From Vicia villosa (lineage: Eukaryota; Streptophyta; Magnoliopsida; Fabales; Fabaceae), in contig NC_081184.1 of assembly GCF_029867415.1 (NCBI RefSeq), positions 80,202,364-80,266,363 of the forward strand: 64,000 bases of DNA. Reading direction: 5' to 3'. This document shows positions 56,713 through 64,000 of this stretch, piece by piece (positions within the stretch are counted from its first letter, which is position 1; each line of letters opens with the position of its first letter). The translations under genes were made by a program, and so were the position numbers. Under the pieces are notes generated by a model that was not told the origin of the DNA, did not search any database, and was given only the letters and a program-made list of their open reading frames with translations.

Positions 56713-59096
56713 TGTAATACCCTGACTCTCTAAACCCAATAATTATCATTTAATTGGTTAAGTGATGATTAGAAGGGCATATTGATATTGGATTATATTA
56801 ATCTAAGAAGGATTATTAAGGAAAAAGTTTCATGTGGAATGGTTAGAATCTAATGACATAGTTAGAATATGACTACATGGCATTGTTGTAAATATGAACA
56901 AGTTGCAGGATATAATGGACCTTGATCTCTATTGCATGATCATAAGGGCATGTTTGGAGGGTTAGTGTTTCTAAGTCAGATTTTTACAACTAAAGTGGAG
57001 AGAGTTTAGAAGAGAAGCTCATGGATGTCACCTTCAAGACTCATTTTCGTACACAATGGACAGCTTCCACTAAAACAGGTATAACTCTCAACTCGTAACT
57101 CCGATCGTAACGATTCCGGTCCCATTGGAAAGCTAACGAATTTCTCTTCGATTTGCACCTATGGTTCGCATTTATAGCTTCTGTTTCGAAGGAGAAATCT
57201 GACCTTGAAGTTGTGTCAGTGATGCTGAAAGTGGTACAAGAGTGGATACGGGTTTGATGAAGATGAAGTGGAACTTTGTCTATGGTGGGAGTGCAATGGC
57301 AGCAAAGAACATGATCTCAACCTCCATTTTAGCAAGGTGAGTCCTTTAGATAGAACTTGGGTAGGATTTGGGGAAAAATGCATGTCAAAGGGTTTAGATT
57401 GAGATGAACATATTGCATGCTTAATTGAATGATAAAATATGTTTCCATGATGATAATGTATGCTTTGGGTGATTACAATATGTTGGAATTCGTTTATGGA
57501 TTGTATGTGAAGCTGGGCATTATTTGGATAGGTTTGGCACTGGTTTAGAAGCTTTAAAATGCAGAATTTTGGGTTCTGCAGGTGAAGTAACCGGTTACTT
57601 GGATGAGGTAACCGGTTACCTGGGAGCGAAAGTGAGAAAAATGGATTCTGGGCTGAAGTAACCGGTTACTTGAAATGAAGTAACCCGTTACTCTGCATGC
57701 TGAGCAGAATTTTTAGAATTTCGAAAATTCATAACTCCCACTTCGTATATCCGTTTGGCGCGTACCATATATCGTTGGAAAGCTAGCGACGTGTACTTTC
57801 TAATTAAATAGGTCCCCAAACCAGAATTATTGATTTAATAATAGTGGAGCCCCACTTAGTAAATCAACGGATTAGCATGGGAACTTATGTCTTTACCAAT
57901 TGAATAATAATTCTTATGTTAAGCAAGGCATAGTAGTTTATTGCTTATTGTGATGTGATATCCATAATTGAGAATGTTATGCCATTATGTTTTATACATG
58001 AAAATCCTGCTAACACCGTCGTTTTGGTTAAACGATCGGTATTGATTGTATTGTGTGATTGACGCTTGTTATGCGTGTGGTATGCTAGAATCGAAGTAGA
58101 CCCGGTACTAAGTTACGATTCGGACCGTGGGTCCTGGAGTTGTCCGTGGGACTGCCCTGATCATGGATCCCAGAGGCACATACCTGAACTACCGTTGCAG
58201 TGTGCTTGTGAGTGCCGTACGGGGCTTTTTACTCACTTGCTGTATACACACTCGCGTGCTCGGTATGATGGCGTTATGCGGCTAAGTAAGCCTACGCATA
58301 ACAGGTAAACCATCTCTAGTGATGCCATGTAGGCTACATCATTAGGTTCCTACCCGGATGGGCTCATGCGTCGAGACGGCGTGTTGCACTTGCTGTTAAC
58401 ACCACGTGCGTACAGATGGTTAATGGGACGGTGTCGCCTCTTAGGCAAGGTCATCTCGCAGCCATGTAGGCTTGTGCGAACCCATTTAATCATTCTTGCA
58501 GGGTGCTTGTGCAAGTCTCTTGACAAATAGGCATGGGTGAACCCACCGAGGGTGTGTTAGTAGCTTAGTCTAGCGGTATTAACGTACTTCTGGATTCCCC
58601 ATACACGGGTATGGGTTATGGCATACGTGGTTGTTATACTATTTGTATACTTGTGATATGATGACTCCTATGGTGGACGAATCATGTGTTTGCTCCGTAT
58701 TTGTACCGGATGCGAGGATAAACCCCGGATCAATGGTGGATTCGGTTTTGTTGATGCATGTACCCTGTAGAACCGAGTGGACCCATAGGATAGGAGGACT
58801 CACTGAGATTTAGTAATCTCACCCCAATCAACTTATTTTTTTTCAGGTGCGGTTTAGTAGCGTTTGACAGGTAACAGGTTTGGAATGAAGACAACGAAGT
58901 GGTGATGGCTCGGAGACCTCGTCAGATCTCATCTTTCCGCTGTGCAGATCCATGAAGACACATGTTTTGTAATTGTTAATATGATTCCATGTTGTATTCA
59001 TATGGATCATCTTGTATCTTAGCTTTTGTATGTACTCAATATCAATTTTAACGTTTCATGCATAATATACTAGTCAGTTATGTATGGGGTGTTACA
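56713..59096 (+). mobile_element. 3' LTR of the young element
   Basis: Same length and ends as the 5' LTR, one substitution seen (58225). Followed by ACAAC. Confidence 0.95.
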
Positions 59097-59101
59097 ACAA
59101 C

Positions 59102-60265
59102 AAACATTTATAATATTTTAATAAATAATTAAATGTATTAAATGAGATGGAATCATATGATTGTTTTGAGTTACACTACCTAACTTTTTTTGATGGGTAT
59201 ATTTAATAATACCAATAAAGGTAAGTTTATAAAACAACATATCTAAAAATTGAAATATATTTTCGGATCAATAGAGTAAATAGTAAAATCAAATTACAAA
59301 CCTCTTCAATAATAAAAAGGAAATACCAAAATACCAATATAAAATATATTTTTCATACTATTTTTGTTATAAGTTTTCCAAGAGATTTTGGTTAAATGCG
59401 GTTACATCAATAATAAAAACGGGGAACTACATACGTGTCACTTTAATTTTATATAAAAAATCTGAATCTTATAAATAACAATACTTTCATAAAAACATTT
59501 GATATATTTGAGGATAGTTATCATAGCCATAGTTATAAATTGGATATGGTAAAACATTAAACAGTTAATAATTGAAAATAAAAAAGAAGTATTATCAAAT
59601 CAAATTTATCTAATTTTATTGGATTGTAAAACAAAGTCAAAAACGCAAAACAATATATTATAAATAATAAAATATCTTAAGCAAAACCCTTATTCAAGAA
59701 AGAAGGTTTTAGTTTCTTCATTAAAAAAAAAGGTTTTACTCGAATAAAGAAAATAGAAAGGAGGTTAGGAGAAATATCATGACAGATGATTTATCTAGCA
59801 AGGCTGAAAATGGTAAAAGATGACACCATGAACGATAGTTTTAACACAAAGGATATAAATCGGTGTTAAAAAAATTTATCTTAAAATGTCACATTCCTAA
59901 GAATAAGTTTACGAACAATAAAACAAAACTACATATTCTCTAATAAAATCTTTTTCATATTTTATTTTTGTTTAAAATATCATTTATTTTTTTATAATTT
60001 TTATTCAAAAAATTATAATAATTATAATTTAAAATAATTTTTTAATTTATAATTTTTATTCTAGTCTTAATTATTATTATTAACAAATAATTATTATTTT
60101 TTTAATTTATAATTTTTATTCTAGTCTTAATTATTATTATTAACAAATAATTATTATTTTATTTTCATAACTTTTATTTATTAATTATAATAAAAAAAAT
60201 TAATTGATATTTTAATTAGTAATCATAATCGTAGTATCAAAATGCAAATTTATTCTTTTAAAGTG
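59102..60265. other. AT-rich sequence without recognised gene
   Basis: Very AT-rich. Contains a 60-bp direct tandem duplication (TTTATAATTTTTATTCTAGT, CTTAATTATTATTATTAACA) at about 60045-60165. No coding or RNA signal. Confidence 0.5.
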
Positions 60266-60920
60266 TTTTAAAACCTTATGCTACAACAATGTTATATTTT
60301 GAATTTATATATAAAATATCATTTTCAATTAATATGTTGATTTTGTTATATATTTAAGGAGAAAGTTAAGTAAAATTTGTTAGGAGTGCTTTATACTATT
60401 TCTCAATTAAAATATGATAAGTATATTTAAATATTATTTAGTAAATAAAAATAGAAGGAAATTGAAAATGTATAGGAGAAAATTATACACTTGTCATATT
60501 TTCAATTAAAATATGACAAGTGTATTTAAATATGATTTAGAAAATAAAAATAGGAGGAAATCCTAAATGTATAGGAATAAATTATGCACTTGTTATATTT
60601 TTTTTTTTGGAAAATAATATAAACAACACCTAAAGAATTGTAACTAAATTTTCTCTTATATTTATTTAATAATTTCAAAATTTTCTTAAAAAGCCTTTCA
60701 ACCACAAAATGTGGAACGGAAAATTTCATTTTACATATAATACCTTCAAAAATAATTAATTATTAATGATATCTTTGTTCCACTATTGATGGGGTGAGAG
60801 ATAGAGTAAAAAACTCTTTGAATATCTTATGATTTTTTTTGAAATGGTTATATATTAATAGTATTAATATTGATTAAATTACATTTTTAGAAATGATTGG
60901 GTAGTGGAAAGATCACCAAA
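60266..60920 (+). repeat. Dispersed repeat, copy 2 (partner at 46.86 kb)
   Basis: Matches 46855-47250 and 47512-47655 in direct orientation. It includes an internal tandem duplication of an AATATGACAAGTGTATTTAA-type block (60410-60600). It runs into a TTA microsatellite and then the MULE end. Confidence 0.75.
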
Positions 60921-60938
60921 ATTTATTATTATTATTAG

Positions 60939-61021
<83 letters not shown>
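60921..61021. repeat. (TTA)n microsatellite
   Basis: About 100 bp of ATT/TTA repeats with one TAGTATTT interruption at about 60938, directly before the MULE terminus. Copy 1 of the dispersed repeat has a much shorter TTA run at the same place (47637-47665), so this one expanded. Confidence 0.95.
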
Positions 61022-61022
<1 letters not shown>

Positions 61023-61095
61023 GGGTTAAATACATTTTACCCCCTACCAAATAAGCGAGACTTGATTTTGCCCCCTTTAAAAAAAAATTGTGGCG
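61022..61095 (+). repeat. Terminal repeat of the MULE
   Basis: AGGGTTAAATACATTTTACC ... GACTTGATTTTGCCCCCT. It is assigned as a transposon end by position, by the transposase inside, and by the general G-rich style of MULE ends. The partner repeat is not in view. Confidence 0.6.
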
Positions 61096-61374
61096 CAGAC
61101 CTTGCCAAATGCAGATTCCAACCATTTAAACCTTTTACCATGTTTTTACCTAGAACACCAGGTTACCATCCTACGCGTGTGTTACCAATGCCATTTTTTT
61201 AACCAATTGCCACGTTGGCACATCATCATCGTTTTCCCTCCTTCTTCCTCACAGACCATAAAATCCCCAAATCAAAAAGTTTGAACACTAGGGTTTGGTA
61301 AATCGTGTCCATCATCAAAGGCTGCGCAGTCTTATTCTTCATCATCTTCTTCGTCGTCATCCTCACTAATAGGC

Positions 61375-61860
61375 ATGGATCAAAGCTACAACAATGGAAG
61401 CAGCAACTCGCTTGAGATTTCGAGTGTTCCCCAGTGTGGTTGTCGTTTGCCAATGAAGATGTGGGTAGCAAATATAATGCAAAATAGAAACCGGAAGTTT
61501 TGGAAGTGTCGTTTTGCTGGGGTAATATGTCGTATGATTTATATATTTGGATGGGTTAATTTGACTCATGGTATATATGTGTTTTATGCCAATTTTTTTT
61601 AATGTTTGCAGGGTCTTAATTCTTGTGACTTATTTTTATGGGACGATGAATTTGCCACATCCATGGATGAAAGTACAAAGAGCGAAAATTGTGACTGCAA
61701 GAAATGTAATGTTGCATTGGTGAAGTTGGAAATAACAGTGAAAAAGCTTGAAAAAACAAAGTTGAAAGTTAACATAATGCAGAAGAAGATGTATTGGATT
61801 AAAATGGTCTTCATGTTTTGCTTGATCATGTTTGCAGTGATTTTGAAGTTAAAGATTTAG
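61375..61860 (+). CDS. GRF-type zinc-finger protein with C-terminal membrane segment (two exons)
   Basis: Exon 1 is 61375-61521 and exon 2 is 61612-61860, joined over a 90-bp intron with GTAATA donor and TTTGCAG acceptor; the frame is kept (phase 0). The product is 131 aa. Residues about 20-60 form a GRF zinc finger: C21 and C23 (QCGCRLP), NRNRKFWKC (C45), then SCDLFLWDDE (C54), so all four expected cysteines are present. A lysine-rich coiled-coil-like stretch (about 75-108) and a hydrophobic segment (about 110-127, YWIKMVFMFCLIMFAVIL) follow. This is the layout of plant GRF proteins such as the At4g04775-like group. Their role is not established; GRF fingers elsewhere bind single-stranded nucleic acid. 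The gene sits inside the MULE next to its transposase. It may be a captured or resident MULE gene, or a decaying copy. Confidence 0.72.
61522..61611 (+). other. Intron of the GRF gene
   Basis: 90 bp, T-rich, GT...AG ends. Removing it joins both halves of the GRF finger in frame, which is strong support for splicing. Confidence 0.7.
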
Positions 61861-62287
61861 GCATTAGAGTTCTATAATAACAAGATTGTTGTAGTATGCT
61901 TGTGTTAAGTTGTTATAGTATGCTTGGTTTAAGTTGTTGTAGTCTTGTGATGGGTTTGGTTAAAATCAGTCATGAAGAAAAATTATGTAAACTTCATATG
62001 AATTAATGGAAATCTTTGTTTACAATTTATGGTATTAGATGTATTAAACTATCTCATTGTTTTGTTTATAAGGTGTAATGAATTTATTGTGCACCAGAAA
62101 ATAAATTGTAAACAGGTAATGAGCATAAAATGTTGTTCATATTAATCAAGACCTTAAGTCTTATATTGTCAGAAACATTAACTTACACAAAACATCAGTC
62201 AAAGATCACGTGTTCAAAACACCATTAACTTACACAAAACATAACATTGTCATAAAGTTTACACAAAACATGAGACAAAACAAGATT
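61861..62287. other. Spacer between GRF gene and transposase
   Basis: AT-rich with repeated TTGTTGTAGTATGCTTGTG-like words after the GRF stop and ACTTACACAAAACAT repeats near 62180-62260. No gene. It probably holds both 3' ends and their polyadenylation signals. Confidence 0.4.
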
Positions 62288-62750
62288 CTATTTCTTTGCT
62301 TTCTTGTTTGATTTCTTTGATCCACTTCCCTCCTCTTCATCTGTCAATGACATTGGTTGGTCACTATTGGATCCTGGCCCTGCAAATGGTTTTGGTTTTT
62401 TAAACCAATTTATCTTGATTCTTTCACTTGACCTCTTTCTCATTGGCTTGATCTTTTTCACTACTTTCCTTGTCTTGGTGGCCTCTTTGTAATTCTGAGC
62501 AGTGGTGATGTCTGGTAGGCTTGTTATGATATCATTAGAAATTCCATCAAAATAGTCAGTCTAAGTTGGAGCAGTTGGGATAACTTCACTTACTTGTGTT
62601 GCATCAGTAAGGTTGTGTTGCATCAGTAGGGATAACTACACTTGCCTGTGTTTCTACAGCACTTTCATCATGGTTTACAGCATTTTGAGTAGAACCTTCT
62701 CCATTTGCATGCTGAGTTATTTGAGTTGATTAAGTTGTCTTGACTTTTTT
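62288..62750 (-). pseudogene. Last exon of the MULE transposase, broken
   Basis: On the minus strand from the acceptor at 62751. In the frame set by the splice junction there is a TAA after six codons. Protein-like sequence then follows (ANGEGSTQNAVNHDESAVET), a frameshift near 62620 and a TAG near 62562. Then comes DYFDGISNDIITSLPDITTA and a basic tail (RKVVKKIKPMRKRSSERIKI) ending at TAG 62288. This is the Ser/Lys-rich C-terminal tail of MuDR-like transposases. Two stops and a frameshift make it non-functional. Confidence 0.65.
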
Positions 62751-62832
62751 CTATCAAACAGCAAAATTATCAGTTAGAATTATCAGTAGCAATAGTCACA
62801 CATTAACAACAACTTAGGTTTGCACATCATAC
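62751..62832 (-). other. Intron near the 3' end of the MULE transposase
   Basis: Minus strand: donor AAAG|GTATGATG, acceptor TTTGATAG. 82 bp. The last 'V*' of the unspliced frame is intronic. Confidence 0.55.
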
Positions 62833-63999
62833 CTTTCTCTTGAGAGCATTTTTATCCTGAACTGAGCTTTTACAAGACTGTGCATTATGCCCAAACTTAT
62901 CACATGTTGTACATCTATAAGAGACTACTGGCAACCTTCTTCTAGCCCCATCTTCACCAGTCTCTCTAATCCCGAGTTTTCTAGGCCTCCCTGGACCCTT
63001 TTTACATATTGGTGGCAACAATTCATCCGATTCTACTTCAGGCCACATATCTTGGCCATTAATGGGACTAATAGCAAAACTATAACACAACTTATACCTC
63101 TCTCTAGAGTAACACTCATCCACAAAATCCTCAGGGTTTTGTTGTCTAAAACCTAATGCTGCTACATCATGCCTACAAGGAATAATGTCAGTAATCCTGA
63201 CACTTTGTGATGTTTGCATCTTTTTTACAACAGTCTTGGCCACCCACCTTGAACTTGCAGATCTGTTGTCTAGAACCCTAGCACATGTGTGCTTATCAAA
63301 TATTGTTTTTATAGCAAAAGTATGTTTGTGGCCCACCTTTGAACAAAGTATTAAAAACCCACACTTGGCCCTACATTCCACCCTAACCCTGTAGCTCTCG
63401 TTTTTCACAAACTTTATTTCCCTACCATTTAATACTGACCACTCACGTATAGCTTCTCTAAACTCATCAAGCGAATTAAATTCCATACCCCACTCAAATT
63501 TAAAATTCTTATTGAAATTCTCCTTTTTAAAATTTTCAAACTTGTGACCTTTGTCCTCATCTGATAAATTAGGGTCTGAGCTGTCCAACTCATCAGTTAC
63601 ATATTCATCTCCATCTTCCATTTCTTTCTTTTCTGAACCCCTCATAACATCTGATAGGGAAGGATCTTCCTTCCTAGGTACAAAAACATCTACATCTTCA
63701 AACCCATCCTCCAACCCAATGGCACGTTCATCCTCACTATCTCCTAATCCTTCCACTCCTTCTTCATCACTATGATCTTGAACATCTATTTCATTAACAC
63801 ATCTAGGGCTAACAACTGGAAATGAAACATCTACTACATCATGCTCTACATACATGACACCCTCTACTTCATTGGCATAAGAAAATGCAGCTACATCATA
63901 ACAGTCATCATCTTTCTTAATTTGGAAAAAGTTGGGATCAATTTCAACAACCTTTGTCCATACCCTAAATGTGCCTTCACTGTAACCCCACTCATTCAA
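62833..63999 (-). pseudogene. MuDR-type transposase with the catalytic core deleted in frame
   Basis: Open frame of about 389 codons. Its first codon at the edge is TTG, so the true start lies outside. Residues 60-150 are acidic. 165-270 are the N-terminal MuDR domain (FKFEWGMEFNSLDEFREAIR ... RVECRAKCGFLILCS ... TFAIKTIFDKHTC). At residue 273, ITDII is followed at once by PCRHDVAALGFRQQNPEDFV, which belongs to the end of the SWIM zinc finger in full-length relatives. So the whole DDE transposase domain and most of SWIM are missing, without a frameshift. Then come NGQDMWP, an AT-hook-like KKGPGRPRK (333-341) and a CCHC knuckle CTTCDKFGHNAQSC (363-376). The product could bind DNA but not cut it. 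The broken last exon argues for a pseudogene. Confidence 0.85.
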
Positions 64000-64000
64000 C

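Larger units (their letters stand above)
50671..59096 (+). mobile_element. Young non-autonomous LTR retrotransposon (LARD-like, Tekay-type ends)
   Basis: The two 2384-bp LTRs (50671-53054 and 56713-59096) differ, as far as I could see, at one base only (A at 52183, C at 58225). ACAAC flanks the element on both sides (50666-50670 and 59097-59101). An initiator-Met primer site follows the 5' LTR and a G-rich polypurine tract precedes the 3' LTR. The 3658-bp interior has no ORF over 100 aa and no clear gag or pol. Just before the polypurine tract lies GAATTCGAGGACGAATTC, a typical end of Tekay/del chromovirus polyproteins, so an autonomous relative probably supplies the enzymes. Insertion must be recent. 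Confidence 0.95.
61022..64000 (-). mobile_element. Mutator-like element (MULE), right end outside the window
   Basis: Begins AGGGTTAAATACATTTTACC, then CCCTACCAAATAAGCGAGAC, as in terminal inverted repeats of legume MULEs. Inside are a plus-strand GRF zinc-finger gene (61375-61860) and a minus-strand MuDR-type transposase pseudogene (62288 to the edge). The second terminal repeat and any target duplication lie beyond the window. Confidence 0.75.

Noticed and set aside
60913..61125. 70-aa minus-strand ORF with a long Ile run
   Set aside because: Translation of the (TTA)n microsatellite.

Overview
The window is transposon-dominated plant DNA with no bacterial features. Very long LTRs whose primer-binding site reads TGGCGACTCTGCTGGGG (the Ogre/Tat type of Ty3/gypsy element), 3' untranslated regions full of tandem repeats, and a SIRE/Maximus-type copia element with an envelope-like third ORF together suggest a large-genome legume, most likely of the pea/vetch/lentil group. 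That assignment is inference. No ordinary single-copy host gene is recognisable. The only credible intact small gene is a two-exon GRF zinc-finger gene carried inside a Mutator-like transposon.

Layout. 1-3998: 3' part of an Ogre-like LTR (L). 3999-11486: decayed SIRE-type copia element on the minus strand (gag, protease, integrase, RT-RNase H, envelope-like ORF), 3' truncated and with a 118-bp 5' LTR. 11487-13468: 3' internal region of an Ogre-like element, ending in LTR A (13469-17176). 17177-18234: an inverted copy of part of that internal region. LTR B begins at 18235 and is split at 19423 by element C. Element C has LTR C1 (19424-21852), an internal region without gag or pol (21853-28251), then a duplicated block (28252-31267) and LTR C2 (31268-33694). 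LTR B resumes at 33700 and ends at 36443. 36444-41560: a minus-strand Ogre-like fragment (D) with gag remnants, PBS and LTR. 41570-41957: a plus-strand LTR scrap. 41948-43790: a second decayed copia pol. 44275-about 46470: a minus-strand Tekay-like LTR. 46480-50670: AT-rich DNA with a diverged 182-bp tandem repeat, a LINE tail, a SINE-like unit with an (AT)n tail, and a fold-back MITE. 50671-59096: a very young non-autonomous LTR element with near-identical 2384-bp LTRs and perfect target-site duplications. 59102-61021: AT-rich DNA sharing a dispersed repeat with 46.9-47.7 kb. 61022 to the right edge: a Mutator-like element with the GRF gene and a transposase ORF that has lost its catalytic core in frame.

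Most notable signals. (1) Element C carries three unrelated tandem-repeat families in which each unit can form a short hairpin, with paired (compensatory) base changes between units. (2) Five divergent Ogre-like LTR types each contain a B-box-like, tRNA-like segment followed by a T-run at the corresponding place. (3) The 16.4-21.85 and 28.25-33.69 kb segments are about 99.6% identical; target-site logic shows that the second is a solo-LTR version of the same locus, meaning a recent rearrangement or a merged-haplotype assembly. (4) The MULE transposase ORF joins the N-terminal MuDR domain directly to the C-terminal zinc knuckle. (5) LTRs of two Tekay-like families carry four-copy arrays of AACCGGTT-centred palindromes.

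The genes do not form a pathway: they are parts of selfish elements nested in one another. All statements on family membership come from reading motifs; no database search was run.
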